Source of the DNA: Desulfopila_A sp964446655 | GTDB taxonomy: Bacteria; Desulfobacterota; Desulfobulbia; Desulfobulbales; Desulfocapsaceae | Assembly (NCBI GenBank): GCA_964446655.1 | Contig: CAYUPL010000012.1 | Location: 1 to 64,000, forward strand | DNA: 64,000 nucleotides | Reading direction: 5' to 3' | In this document: positions 24,990-34,552 of the stretch, piece by piece | Position numbering within the stretch: the stretch's first letter is position 1 | How the letters are laid out: the number at the start of each line of letters is the position of its first letter | Position numbers and translations under genes: made by a program | Notes under the pieces: model-generated | What the model was told of the DNA's origin: nothing | The model's input: the letters and a program-made list of their open reading frames with translations, nothing else | Databases searched by the model: none

Positions 24990-25475
24990 ATGTTTGGATT
25001 TCTACAAGGAAAGAAGAAGGAGCAGGCCGAAAGTCAGGCCGATGCCATCGCCAGAGAGCTTTTTGCTCAGATTAGTGATGCTCGCGATGGGGCCAAAAGT
25101 GGCGGTATCGTTACCGAGCAGATTTTCAATGACCGGCTTAACACCATGTTTGTGGCCGGCTATCTGATCGGTTATGTCGATCAGTATATGGAAGAGCTGG
25201 AGGTGGACGATGCGGCGAAAAAGGGTGAAGCGGAGCATATTTTGGAGACCATGTTTCCCGGCAGCGGTATGAGTTTTGTCAAAGGCAAGCTGGCGGCCAG
25301 GCAAAAGGCAGCGGCGCTTCCTGAAGACAGCGAGGTGAATCAGGACCTGGTTCTGCAGTGCAGAGGGTTTGACAAAGGCATGGCCGATGCCGAGGCGGAG
25401 GTTACGGCCCTGCGGCAGGACGAACTGCGCCGACCGGGACGGTTGAAGGAATTTCTTCTTCTGGGTGAAATATAA
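24990..25475 (+). CDS. Conserved-looking hypothetical protein
   Basis: 161-residue soluble, mostly helical acidic protein that I do not recognise. It has MFGFLQGKKKEQAESQ at the start, a possible amphipathic or membrane-proximal helix, then a helical core (NTMFVAGYLIGYVDQYMEEL) and a C-terminal helix ending LKEFLLLGEI. There are no cysteines near the start and no catalytic pattern. Codon use and GC are like the core genome, suggesting a resident gene at the right border of the accessory region. Confidence 0.65.
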   Translation: MFGFLQGKKKEQAESQADAIARELFAQISDARDGAKSGGIVTEQIFNDRLNTMFVAGYLIGYVDQYMEELEVDDAAKKGEAEHILETMFPGSGMSFVKGKLAARQKAAALPEDSEVNQDLVLQCRGFDKGMADAEAEVTALRQDELRRPGRLKEFLLLGEI

Positions 25476-25646
25476 ATACGCCGCAAGGCTGTGGTTGCAG
25501 CGTTTCAGCGCCTGTATTACGGCAAAGTTTTTTGCTTTTTGCTCTATGATTAGGTACTCTTGGAAGAGTACGGTTATGGTAGAGAGGAGGTATTGTATTC
25601 AGTTGACAACACAAAAAGACACCTGACTTTTTCCCTGGGAAAACAT

Positions 25647-26246
25647 ATGTCACAGGAAATATCAAAAAATTCAAAAAGGAACGGCTCGCTGGTTTTTCTG
25701 CAGGAGTTTTTGAAACACCCTTTACAAATTGGGTCGGTTATCCCGAGTTCTCGTTTTCTGGAGCGGCGGATTGTGGAGGCTGCGGACGTTGCTTTGGCAA
25801 ATGTTATCGTGGAACTAGGCCCCGGAACGGGAGGCGTAACGCGTGCTTTACTGTCGGCGATGCCACAGCAGGCCACGCTTTTGAGTATTGAAATTAATCC
25901 TCGTTTTAATACCTTGGTAAGCATGATTGAGGATACCAGACTTATAGCCCATCAAGGCAGCGCGCATGACCTCAGGAAGATAATTTCCCAATATGGCCTG
26001 GCCCTTCCGGATATAATAGTTTCCGGTATTCCTTTTTCAATGATGAGTCGCAGGGCCGGATCTGATATTCTCGAAGAGGTTGCAACCGTGCTCCAGCCCA
26101 AGGGACGTTTTGTGGCCTATCAGGTGAAAAATCAAGTAAGTACCTTATGTGAACCAATCCTGGGGCCGGCACAGATATCGACGGAATTACTCAATGTTCC
26201 GCCAATGCGTGTTTTTCAATGGGTCAAGGGCACTGAGGAACAATGA
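25647..26246 (+). CDS. Phospholipid N-methyltransferase-like SAM enzyme
   Basis: 199-residue class I SAM methyltransferase of the COG3963 (PmtA-like) type, with some resemblance to KsgA in the SAM site. An opening FLQEFLKHPLQIGSVIPSS precedes the SAM motif VELGPGTGGVTRALL (about 60-74). SIEINPRF supplies the acidic motif II residue and IIVSGIPFSMMS the motif IV region. The GSVIPSS start is characteristic of phosphatidylethanolamine N-methyltransferases. The ATG at 25647 is preferred; a TTG at 25560 would add 29 residues with no pattern. Confidence 0.7.
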   Translation: MSQEISKNSKRNGSLVFLQEFLKHPLQIGSVIPSSRFLERRIVEAADVALANVIVELGPGTGGVTRALLSAMPQQATLLSIEINPRFNTLVSMIEDTRLIAHQGSAHDLRKIISQYGLALPDIIVSGIPFSMMSRRAGSDILEEVATVLQPKGRFVAYQVKNQVSTLCEPILGPAQISTELLNVPPMRVFQWVKGTEEQ

Positions 26247-26302
26247 ACGGGACTACCGCTGCCGAGAGGGGGAGGTGCCGCCCCCATGGCCGGTGGGTCT
26301 TC

Positions 26303-26923
26303 TTATCTTGCTGCAGAAAGTATTGCACTGCTTTGTAGTATTTTCAAACCTTTACTCTTCAGCTCTTTCATCGCCTCGTCAAAATCCTGTGGATTGATGG
26401 GCCTGGTGCCATCCTCAATCAGCACCACCTCGAAACCAAGTTTGAGTGCGTCACGGATGGTATATGTGACACATATATCTCCGGCCAGGCCCAGTATATA
26501 TATCGTATCAACCTCTCTTCCTTTGAGGTAGTCGCCCATACCGGTGGATTTTTTATGGCCGTTGTCAAAGAAACCACTGTAACTGTCTATGGTCGGGTTC
26601 ATACCTTTGCGAAAAATCGCTTCTACTTTATTCATTTCCAGCCAGACAGGAAAATCGGCACCGACAGATCCTTGCACACAATGATCCGGCCATAAGACCT
26701 GTTGCATGCCGGCGAGTTCGATTGTTTCCAGGGGCTTTTTACCCGGATGGTTCGAGGCAAAGCTGCCATGATCCGGCGGATGCCAATCCTGGGTAGCGAT
26801 GACCAGATCAAAATACTCCTGGACATGATTGGCTATCGGAATAATGGCATCTCCTGCCGGAACCGCAAGAGGACCTCCAGGTAAAAAATCATGTTGGATA
26901 TCGATGAGAATAAGCGCCTTCAT
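26303..26923 (-). CDS. pncA: Nicotinamidase
   Basis: Hydrolyses nicotinamide to nicotinate in NAD salvage. The 206-residue isochorismatase-fold protein has the catalytic Asp in LILIDIQHDFLPGG (Asp8 or Asp11 region), metal ligands in TQDWHPPDHGSFA, the active-site Lys in FRKGMNP and the nucleophile in LAGDICVTYT (Cys about 154). It overlaps the upstream nicotinate phosphoribosyltransferase gene by four bases, so the two consecutive salvage steps are coupled. Confidence 0.93.
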   Translation of the reverse strand: MKALILIDIQHDFLPGGPLAVPAGDAIIPIANHVQEYFDLVIATQDWHPPDHGSFASNHPGKKPLETIELAGMQQVLWPDHCVQGSVGADFPVWLEMNKVEAIFRKGMNPTIDSYSGFFDNGHKKSTGMGDYLKGREVDTIYILGLAGDICVTYTIRDALKLGFEVVLIEDGTRPINPQDFDEAMKELKSKGLKILQSSAILSAAR

Positions 26924-28347
26924 GTTTTTCCCTTTTTATGTTTTCGGATTAATTCTTCGCGGAGCTCATTGAGCCCGGTACTTAAACCGACTTTGTAAAT
27001 ATGTGGATTTTCCAACCTTTTGTATTCAGCGGGTAAATGCTGCAGCCGCTTATTGAAGTAGCTGTAAGATTCGGCCGGATGCTGCATTCCTTGCAATGGC
27101 TGTCCTTGATCCATCACTTGCTTTAAAAGTGGTTCAGAAGAGCAGCCCTGGAGGTTGAGTGATTTCCCTTTTTCGAAGGGATGATGCATCTCGGTTATCC
27201 GGCTCGGGTCTTCATCCCAGAGGCTGACGGCATCTGCCGTAAATTCACCACTGGAGTCACTGAAGCGGTGGACCTGCTTAACACCGGGGAGGGTCACCTT
27301 ATGGACCGATTCTGAGAGTTTCAATCGTGGCGTATCCGAAGCCATGGCCAGTTTATAGACTCCATCCAGGGCGGCATCAGGCTGACCGGTGAGCACAGCC
27401 GTACCGATGCCATAGGCGTCGATGGGGGCTTTCTGGTCGCGCAGACTTCTGATAACATGCTCATCTATTTGGTTCGAAGCCATAATCTTTACATAATCAA
27501 ATCCCGCCGCATCGAGCATTCGCCTGGATGCTTTTGCCATATACGCCAGATCGCCGCTATCGAGTCTCACTCCCACGAGCCTCTTCCCCTTCTCCTCCAT
27601 TTCTTGAGCGAGTGTAATGGCATTGGGAATACCGGATTGCAGTGTATTGTAAGTATCTACCAGCAGGACACAATTATCAGGAAAGGCCTCTGCAAAGCGG
27701 CGGAAGGCGGTTATCTCATCGTCGTAACTTTGGATGAAAGAATGTGCCATGGTGCCGCTGGCCTGAATATCGTAGGTAAAGGCACTGTAGACGTTGGAAG
27801 TGGCATTGAAACCGCCGACTATGGTAGCGCGGGAAGCGTGAATTGCTCCCAGGCCGTGTGCCCTTCGCATCCCGAAATCGGTCAGGTTTGTATCACCCCC
27901 GGCCACAAAGCGCATCCGGGCAGCTTTGGTCGCTATCAGGGAAGACAGGTTGAGAATGTTCAACAACAGAGTTTCCGACAGCTGGGTCTCGATAATATTG
28001 CCACGCACACCGGCAAGGGGCATATTGGGGAAAACTATTTCTCCTTCCGGTACTGCATATATATCAGCTTTATATCTGAATTTTTGCAAATAGTGTAAAA
28101 ATTCGTGGTTGAAACCATTTTCGCGCAGATAGTCAATATCATCGTTGTCAAAATGGAGCCCCTTCAGGATATCGAGCAGATCGTGCAGACCGGCGGCAAC
28201 CACAAAAGCACCATGAAAAGGATTTTTACGATAGAAATAATAAAAGGCGGCAGAATCATCTTTTCTGCCATCCAGGAAATATGCCTGTGCCATGGACAAC
28301 TGATACATATCAGTATAAAGGCCTGCATGTTTCTCTAATATGCTCAT
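26920..28347 (-). CDS. pncB: Nicotinate phosphoribosyltransferase
   Basis: Adds phosphoribosyl pyrophosphate to nicotinate to give nicotinate mononucleotide. The start is placed at ATG 28347, which has GGAG eight bases upstream; a GTG three codons earlier does not. The 475-residue protein starts LEKHAGLYTDMYQLSMAQAY. It has DFGMRRAHG (about 155), the loop ASRATIVGGFNATSNV, TFDIQASGTMAHS and the phosphate-binding VRLDSGDL region (about 270). Length fits the bacterial enzyme. First gene of the two-gene salvage operon with pncA. Confidence 0.93.
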   Translation of the reverse strand: MSILEKHAGLYTDMYQLSMAQAYFLDGRKDDSAAFYYFYRKNPFHGAFVVAAGLHDLLDILKGLHFDNDDIDYLRENGFNHEFLHYLQKFRYKADIYAVPEGEIVFPNMPLAGVRGNIIETQLSETLLLNILNLSSLIATKAARMRFVAGGDTNLTDFGMRRAHGLGAIHASRATIVGGFNATSNVYSAFTYDIQASGTMAHSFIQSYDDEITAFRRFAEAFPDNCVLLVDTYNTLQSGIPNAITLAQEMEEKGKRLVGVRLDSGDLAYMAKASRRMLDAAGFDYVKIMASNQIDEHVIRSLRDQKAPIDAYGIGTAVLTGQPDAALDGVYKLAMASDTPRLKLSESVHKVTLPGVKQVHRFSDSSGEFTADAVSLWDEDPSRITEMHHPFEKGKSLNLQGCSSEPLLKQVMDQGQPLQGMQHPAESYSYFNKRLQHLPAEYKRLENPHIYKVGLSTGLNELREELIRKHKKGKT

Positions 28348-28549
28348 GCTTGTCACTCCATTGAATTAAACGGTTCGGATCAAGATCACTCCATCTTTAT
28401 ACTATAGAACCGGTAATGAATTCTTCAAGGTTAGGAAGGAGCAGGGACGGTGAGCCTCGGGGGGACCTGCTTCGATTATATACTGTATTCAGTATTGCAG
28501 GAGCAGCATGGTTGTATTCTCCACGGTGATGAGTCTTCATAGCGAAGTT

Positions 28550-29443
28550 TCAGGGACATGCCGGGAAGGAGTAAAAGAGTTTGGCTCTGGGGCTGCGGGC
28601 CAGATACCCCATCATATTGTAGGCCAGCTGCGCAACGGTGAAAGAGACGCCGTGCATGGATTGCTGCGGGGCAAGTTCGACGAGGTCAAAGCCCAGGCAA
28701 AGCCGGCTTTTGCAAAGGTTCTCCAGAATTTCGGTGACCTGATACCAGAGCAGTCCGCCGGGTACGGGCGTACCGGTGGCAGGCATCATGGCGGCGTCGA
28801 AACAGTCCACATCGAAGGTGATATAGATTTTATCCGGAAAATTATCGGGTAGCAGGATAGCCCCGGCGCCCTGGCGCCACACGGTTTCGGCGTCGGCAAA
28901 GGGGATCTTCTGTTCCAGGCGGAAGTCGTGTTCCTCCCTGGAATAGCTCCGCGTACCTATCTGATAGATGGGGATACCGGCTTCATGGATGCGGCGCATG
29001 ACCGAGGCATGGCTCTGCTTGCTGCCGTTATAGCTGTCTCTGAGATCGGCATGGGCATCGAACTGGATGACACCGAAGGTGTCATGATGCTGTTTCAATC
29101 CAAGGGCGCAGGCCGCCGAGAGGCTGTGTTCACCGCCTAAAACCACCGGTATGGCGCCGCCGCCGGTCACCTCGGCTACTCTTCGCTGCAGCTCCGTTAA
29201 GGTTTCTACGATGGGGCGGTTGCAGTTTATGGGCTCGGCGGTATGAATTCCGTATTGGGCCGGGATGGATTTTCCGTCGAACAGTTCCAGCTGGCAGGAT
29301 GCCTCAAGAATGGCCTGTGGGCCGTCCGCCGTGCCGTTTGTGTAAGAGACGGTTTCTTCCAGCGGTACCGGCAGAACATGGAAGAGGGCCTGGTCGGAGG
29401 CGGATGGTGCGACATCGTCGCCGTGAAAGGTGGTACGGCTCAT
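28550..29443 (-). CDS. speB: Agmatinase
   Basis: Ureohydrolase that converts agmatine to putrescine and urea with a di-manganese site. The 297-residue protein shows the metal motifs GGEHSL (about 119), FDAHADLRDSYNG (about 145-157) and FDVDCFDAAMMPATGTP (about 223-240). GG...H plus the D-x-H-x-D and D-x-D patterns are all intact. Context decides agmatinase over arginase: arginine decarboxylase is in the same operon. Last gene of the polyamine operon. Its ATG overlaps the preceding stop. Confidence 0.92.
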   Translation of the reverse strand: MSRTTFHGDDVAPSASDQALFHVLPVPLEETVSYTNGTADGPQAILEASCQLELFDGKSIPAQYGIHTAEPINCNRPIVETLTELQRRVAEVTGGGAIPVVLGGEHSLSAACALGLKQHHDTFGVIQFDAHADLRDSYNGSKQSHASVMRRIHEAGIPIYQIGTRSYSREEHDFRLEQKIPFADAETVWRQGAGAILLPDNFPDKIYITFDVDCFDAAMMPATGTPVPGGLLWYQVTEILENLCKSRLCLGFDLVELAPQQSMHGVSFTVAQLAYNMMGYLARSPRAKLFYSFPACP

Positions 29444-30609
29444 GCTATTTTACTCCTATAGTCCTGATAGCTGAAGGTACGAATACATTGGAGAATGTCC
29501 CTCTCGAGAGAGTAGCTGTAGATTGCGGGCAGCTCCACGCCGTTGAAGGTGGTATTTTTCACAAAGGTGTAGAGCGCCATGTCGGTGAAGACCAGCCGAT
29601 CGCCGTATTGCAGAGGTTCGGCAAAGGAGTAGTCACCGATGATATCGCCCGCCAGGCAGGAAATTCCGCCAAGACGATAGGTATGAGGCAGCTCGCCTGG
29701 CTTGCCGCTGCCGGGCAGTTCAGGTCTGTAGGGCATGGCGAGTACATCGGGCAAGTGGGTCTCGGCCGAGCTGTCGACTATGGCGATGTCCATCTCGTTA
29801 TTCATCAGATCGAGAACCGAGGTAACGAAAAAACCGCCGTTGAGCACCACGGCCTCGCCCGGCTCGAGGTAGACCTCGACATCGTATTTGCGCCGGAAGG
29901 CGCTGATGGTATCACAGAGCAGATCAAGGTCATAATCATCTCTGCTGATATGATGGCCGCCGCCGAAATTGACCCACTTCAGACCGGGGAGAAAACGGCC
30001 GAATTTTTCTTCAAAATGGGGCAGAATGCGGGCTAGTACATCGGCGTTCTGCTCGCACATGGCATGAAAATGAAGGCCGCTTAGAGCACTCATATCCAGA
30101 CCTTCGAGGTCTTTGGGCTGAAGGCCGAATCTGGAGCCCGGCAGACAGGGATTGTAGAGATCGGTTGCCACTTCGCTGTAGCCCGGGTTGACCCGGAAAC
30201 CGACCTTGATCTTCCTGTTGCTCGACGCGATGGCTTCTTTATGTCTATTCCATTGGGAAATGGAATTGAACAGAATGTGATCTGAATAAAGTATCACCCT
30301 TTGCATCTGTTCGTCGGAATAGGCCGGCGCATAGGTGTGTACCTCCCTGTTGAAGTCTTCCCGGCCGAGCTGGGCCTCGATGGGGCCGCTGGCACAGACT
30401 CCGTGAAGGGTCTGGCGGATCAGGGGAAAAAGGGCCGGCAGGGCGAAGGCCTTGAGAGCCAACAGGATTTTGGCGCCGCTTTTGTTCTGTACTTCGCCGA
30501 GTATGGCGCAGTTCTGCCGGATGCGGTCTTCGCTGATGAGATAGCAGGGTGTTGTGACATTGCCTGCCACCTCGGCGGGGCAGGCAACGTTTGTGTATAT
30601 CGTTGTCAT
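29440..30609 (-). CDS. nspC: Carboxynorspermidine/carboxyspermidine decarboxylase
   Basis: Fold-III PLP decarboxylase that converts carboxyspermidine or carboxynorspermidine to the polyamine. The 389-residue protein starts with CYLISEDRIRQNCAIL, has the PLP lysine in ILLALKAFALPAL (about 50), HAMCEQNAD, VNFGGGHHISRDDYD (glycine loop, about 228) and LEPGEAVVLNGGF. The close homologue diaminopimelate decarboxylase is longer and differs in these motifs. The flanking carboxy(nor)spermidine dehydrogenase gene supports the assignment. Confidence 0.92.
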   Translation of the reverse strand: MTTIYTNVACPAEVAGNVTTPCYLISEDRIRQNCAILGEVQNKSGAKILLALKAFALPALFPLIRQTLHGVCASGPIEAQLGREDFNREVHTYAPAYSDEQMQRVILYSDHILFNSISQWNRHKEAIASSNRKIKVGFRVNPGYSEVATDLYNPCLPGSRFGLQPKDLEGLDMSALSGLHFHAMCEQNADVLARILPHFEEKFGRFLPGLKWVNFGGGHHISRDDYDLDLLCDTISAFRRKYDVEVYLEPGEAVVLNGGFFVTSVLDLMNNEMDIAIVDSSAETHLPDVLAMPYRPELPGSGKPGELPHTYRLGGISCLAGDIIGDYSFAEPLQYGDRLVFTDMALYTFVKNTTFNGVELPAIYSYSLERDILQCIRTFSYQDYRSKIA

Positions 30610-30617
30610 ATTCTTGC

Positions 30618-31832
30618 TCAGGGCAGCTTGCCATGGAAATCGACAACCTGCCAGGGGAGGCCGTGTTTGCCTAGTTCCTCCATGAAGGGATCCGGGTCGA
30701 GCTGTTCCACATTGAAGACGCCCTCTCCCTTCCAGATTCCCTGGACCATCAGCATGGCGCCGATCATGGTCGGTACACCGGTGGTGTAGGAGACGGCCTG
30801 GGACTGTACCTCGGCAAAGGCTTCGCTGTGATCACAGATATTGTAAATATATTTTTGCAGTGTGCGACCGTCTTTTACGCCTTGAAAGATGCAGCCGATG
30901 ACGGTTTTGCCGCTATAGTTCTGCCCCAGTGAGCCGGGATCGGGCAGCAGGGCTTTAAGGAAGCGCAGCGGTATGATCTTGTGACCTTCGTACTCGACCT
31001 CGTCGATGCGGGTCATTCCGACATTTTCCAGTACCTTCAGGTGGGTGATGTACGGCTCCGAGAAGGTCATCCAGAAGCGGATCTGCTTGAGGCCGTCGAT
31101 GTGTTTAACGAGCGATTCCATCTCCTCATGATAGAGGAGGTAGCTTTCCTTCGGACCGACAACGGGGTAGTCGAAGGAAAAGTGAACACAGTCATCGTGA
31201 AGAATCGCCGGTGTCTCCACCCATTGGCCGGCACGCCAGTGCCTGACGGTCTGGGTGACTTCGCGGATATTGATCTCCGGATTGAAATTGGTGGCGAAGG
31301 GATGGCCGTGGTCACCGGCGTTGCAGTCAAGAATGTCGATGCTTTCGATGGAGTCGAATAGGTTTTTTTGGGCATAGGCGCAGAAAATATTGGTGACGCC
31401 CGGGTCAAAGCCGCAGCCTAAAAGAGCCAGCAGGCCTTTTTCGCGGAAGCGCTCATGATAGGCCCACTGGTGGCTGTATTCAAAATGGGCAGAGTCCGGT
31501 GGTTCGTAGTTGGCCGTGTCGAGATAGTGGGTATTGGTGGCCAGACAGGCATCCATAATGGTCAGATCCTGATATGGCAGGGCCACATTGATGACCAGGG
31601 TCGGCTTGATCCTCTCAAGAACCGCTATCAGCTCGTCGACATTGTCGGCGTCCACCGCTTCTGTGTGTATCGTGACGCCATATTTCTTCTTGACTTCACG
31701 GGCAATGGCTTCGCATTTGGAAACGGTTCTGCCGGCCAGGGTGATGTCTGTGAACACATGGGAGAGTTGGGCGCATTTTTTGACGACAACGTTTCCCACT
31801 CCGCCGGCGCCAATGATTACAATCCGTGACAT
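30618..31832 (-). CDS. Carboxynorspermidine/carboxyspermidine dehydrogenase (Lys1-like)
   Basis: NADPH-dependent reductase of the saccharopine-dehydrogenase-like family that condenses aspartate semialdehyde with a diamine. 404 residues from ATG 31832, chosen because AGGAGC lies 8 bases upstream; an in-frame extension of 15 residues has no ribosome site. The Rossmann motif is RIVIIGAGGVGNVVVKKCAQ at the N terminus, with TLAGRTVSKCE after strand 2. NVALPYQDLTIMDACL and GCGFDPGVTNIFCAYA are family phrases. Linked to nspC and speA/speB, it completes spermidine synthesis without S-adenosylmethionine decarboxylase. Confidence 0.9.
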   Translation of the reverse strand: MSRIVIIGAGGVGNVVVKKCAQLSHVFTDITLAGRTVSKCEAIAREVKKKYGVTIHTEAVDADNVDELIAVLERIKPTLVINVALPYQDLTIMDACLATNTHYLDTANYEPPDSAHFEYSHQWAYHERFREKGLLALLGCGFDPGVTNIFCAYAQKNLFDSIESIDILDCNAGDHGHPFATNFNPEINIREVTQTVRHWRAGQWVETPAILHDDCVHFSFDYPVVGPKESYLLYHEEMESLVKHIDGLKQIRFWMTFSEPYITHLKVLENVGMTRIDEVEYEGHKIIPLRFLKALLPDPGSLGQNYSGKTVIGCIFQGVKDGRTLQKYIYNICDHSEAFAEVQSQAVSYTTGVPTMIGAMLMVQGIWKGEGVFNVEQLDPDPFMEELGKHGLPWQVVDFHGKLP

Positions 31833-31934
31833 AAGTATGCTCCTGATCTGGTATTTCGTTTTCGGGGCGTAGGACAACCCGGAAAGCGGGTCGGTTGGAC
31901 AACTTCACTTCTCTTCCAGGTCGGCTGCCGCCGG

Positions 31935-33860
31935 TCAATCTTTCTCAAAATAGGTATAGCCGCGTAGTCCTTCGATAAAACCGGCGATGATTGCCTTTCT
32001 GTCCTTTGCCGTTATATAACCCAGTTCGATGGACTCTTCGGCCAGCTTTTTCAGGCGGTTTTTCATGGAGCGGACATCATATTCGACATAGGAGAGGACG
32101 TCCGCCACCGAATCCCCTTCAATTTCACGAATAAATCTGTAGCTGCCGTCCTTACTCACATGTATTGATATTACATTAGTATCTCCAAAGAGATTATGCA
32201 AATCGCCAAGGGTTTCCTGGTAGGCGCCCACCAGAAAGACGCCGAGATAATAGTCCTCGTCCGCCTTGAGATCGTGGAGCATAATATTCTTTTTGACGTT
32301 GTAGGAGTCGGGAAAATTGTCGATCTTGCCGTCGCAATCACAGGTGATATCCGAAATGATGGCCGGATGAGTAGGCACCTCCTTAAGTCTGTGGATGGGC
32401 ATTACCGGCATGATCTGATCTATGGCCCAGACATCGGGAAGAGACTGAAAAAGACTGAAATTGCCGTAGTAAATGTCATGGACGATGGAGTCGATATTCT
32501 GCATGTCTTTGGGACTGTGCTCCATGTTGCGAGCCACCTGGGTCAGTTTTATAAAGATATGCTGCACCAGGTTTTCCGCCATGGCCCGTTCACGGATAGC
32601 GATATGACCATGTTTGAAGAGCTGCCTGGCCTGACTTTTGTAAAAAAGAACATCGTTGAGACATTCCTGGATGGTTTTGGGCGAAATCATCTCATAGGTG
32701 GCCAGCAGGTTTTCGAGGAGATCGTTGGTGGATTCCGGCAGTTTTTCCGGAATGGGCGGTGGTAAAAACGAGGAGACGTCGAGAATATTGAAGAGCAGCA
32801 GAGAATAGTAGGCGACGGTTGCCCGGCCCGATTCGGTGATCAATGTCGGGTGAGGAATATTGTTCTTATTGAGAACGGTGATGATCGATTCGACGATATC
32901 GGTGCAATATTCCTCCATGGTGTAGTTTCTGCTGGAGTGGTAGTCGGTTTGCGAGCCGTTGTAATCAACCGCCAGACCGCCGCCGAGATCGAGATAGCCC
33001 ATGGGGGCGCCCTCTTTGATAAGTTCTTCGTAGATGCGGCAGGCCTCCATGGCACCGGCGCGGATATCCCGGATGTTGGGAATCTGGGAGCCGATATGAT
33101 AGTGGAGCAGCTGCAGACAGTCGAGCATATTCTCTTCTTTGAGCCGGTCCATGGCATCGACGATATGACTCATTCCCAGACCGAAAACGGAGGAGTCTCC
33201 GCCGGAATGGGACCACATGCCCTCGGCCTGGGTTGATAGCTTGATACGCAGTCCCAGATGCGGGGTGATTTTGAGATATTTGGCCCGTTCGATGATCAAA
33301 TCGACTTCGCCCGGCACTTCAATAACAAAAAAGACCTTGAAGCCCATGCTGATGGCAAAAAGACCCAGGTCGATGAACTCCTCGTCTTTGTAGCCGTTGC
33401 AGATCAGGCAGGAATCACGATTCTTCAGCATGGAGATGGCGGCGATCAGCTCCGGTTTGCTGCCCGCCTCAAGTCCATGATTGAATTCCTTGCCGAACTG
33501 GGAGATGGCTTCAACCACCTGCTCCTGCTGGTTCACTTTTATGGGATAAACGCCTTTGTATTCGCCCTGGTAGTTGTTTTCCCTGATTGCCTTGCGAAAT
33601 GTTTCGTGCAGCAGCTTGATCTGGGAGCCGAGAATGTTTTCGATGCGCAACAGAACAGGCATGGAGAAGCCGCGCGCTTCTATTTCCTGGGCCACCTCGT
33701 AGAGGCTGATGCTCGGGCCATGATCGGAACCAAAGGGCGTAACCACCACTTCTCCTTCCTGGTTGATGGAGAAATAGCCCGCACCCCATTTGTTAATGCC
33801 GTAGAGTTCCGAAGCATCTTTTATGCTCCATTTCTGCTTTGTGTATAAGTCTCGAACCAT
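31935..33860 (-). CDS. speA: Biosynthetic arginine decarboxylase
   Basis: Large fold-III PLP enzyme that makes agmatine from arginine. The 641-residue protein has YFSINQEGEVVVTPFG near the start, the PLP-lysine region GVYPIKVNQQEQVVE (about 110), GLEAGSKPELIAA, the HIGSQI motif (about 265) and LGGGLAVDYNGS, and ESGRATVAYYS. The insert and four-helix bundle typical of SpeA (about 375-470) are present. First gene of the operon speA - dehydrogenase - nspC - speB. The roughly 210 bases upstream must contain the promoter. An AAGGA ribosome site precedes the ATG. Confidence 0.95.
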   Translation of the reverse strand: MVRDLYTKQKWSIKDASELYGINKWGAGYFSINQEGEVVVTPFGSDHGPSISLYEVAQEIEARGFSMPVLLRIENILGSQIKLLHETFRKAIRENNYQGEYKGVYPIKVNQQEQVVEAISQFGKEFNHGLEAGSKPELIAAISMLKNRDSCLICNGYKDEEFIDLGLFAISMGFKVFFVIEVPGEVDLIIERAKYLKITPHLGLRIKLSTQAEGMWSHSGGDSSVFGLGMSHIVDAMDRLKEENMLDCLQLLHYHIGSQIPNIRDIRAGAMEACRIYEELIKEGAPMGYLDLGGGLAVDYNGSQTDYHSSRNYTMEEYCTDIVESIITVLNKNNIPHPTLITESGRATVAYYSLLLFNILDVSSFLPPPIPEKLPESTNDLLENLLATYEMISPKTIQECLNDVLFYKSQARQLFKHGHIAIRERAMAENLVQHIFIKLTQVARNMEHSPKDMQNIDSIVHDIYYGNFSLFQSLPDVWAIDQIMPVMPIHRLKEVPTHPAIISDITCDCDGKIDNFPDSYNVKKNIMLHDLKADEDYYLGVFLVGAYQETLGDLHNLFGDTNVISIHVSKDGSYRFIREIEGDSVADVLSYVEYDVRSMKNRLKKLAEESIELGYITAKDRKAIIAGFIEGLRGYTYFEKD

Positions 33861-34072
33861 GAATACGTGTCCTTTCCAGGGTTGTCAAAAGGAGGTTTAC
33901 CGAAGCTGCCGGTGATGGAATAAGCCGGAGGAATGTACAGCCTGACCTCGGCAAAAGTCAATATAAATAGATGAACATGCCAAATAAGCTCTTTTTACCA
34001 CTCTGCCGGCGCACCGTGGGATGTGTCGTCGGCGGCGGCTGCGGGCATGACCCTGCCGTACGGCCATATTTC

Positions 34073-34552
34073 TCATGCTGCCTGATCCTTCCACTTCTTA
34101 AAGGGATGGGAACAGAGCGCGGCGTTATAGTAGCGCCGGTCGGCGGAGACCTCTTCTCCCAGCCAGGGAGGTCTGGGAAAGGCTTGTTCTTCACTTTCCA
34201 GCTCAATCTCGGCCAGAACCAGTCCGGAATTTTCGCCATAAAATTCATCAATTTCCCATAAAAAACCACCATATTGCGTAAAAAATCGGCATTTGTGGAT
34301 AATTGGTTGACGGCAGATTTTCTCCAGCATGATTCCGGCTTCGGCAACGGGTATGGCATATTCAAATTCCAGCCTGCTGATACCGACGCTTTTCCCCTTT
34401 ATGGTCAGATACGCCTTGTCGCCGGCCACACGGATACGAACGGTCTGACCGGAACCGGAACAGAGGTAGCCCTGATAGAAGATTTCCGAGGTACTGTCTT
34501 TTTTCCAGTCGTTGTTTATGACCAGGAATTTTTTTTCAATTTCAACGGCCAT
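34073..34552 (-). CDS. CYTH-domain protein (triphosphate tunnel metalloenzyme)
   Basis: 159-residue stand-alone CYTH protein. It starts MAVEIEKKFLV, the diagnostic E-x-E-x-K metal and phosphate motif at residues 4-8. Tunnel strands include VRIRVAGDKAYLTIKG, RLEFEYAIPV and LWEIDEFYGENSGLVLAEIELE. Proteins of this type hydrolyse triphosphate or, in other branches, make cAMP. Bacterial stand-alone members are mostly inorganic triphosphatases. It overlaps the upstream membrane-protein gene by 11 bases and has an AGGAGG ribosome site. Confidence 0.88.
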   Translation of the reverse strand: MAVEIEKKFLVINNDWKKDSTSEIFYQGYLCSGSGQTVRIRVAGDKAYLTIKGKSVGISRLEFEYAIPVAEAGIMLEKICRQPIIHKCRFFTQYGGFLWEIDEFYGENSGLVLAEIELESEEQAFPRPPWLGEEVSADRRYYNAALCSHPFKKWKDQAA

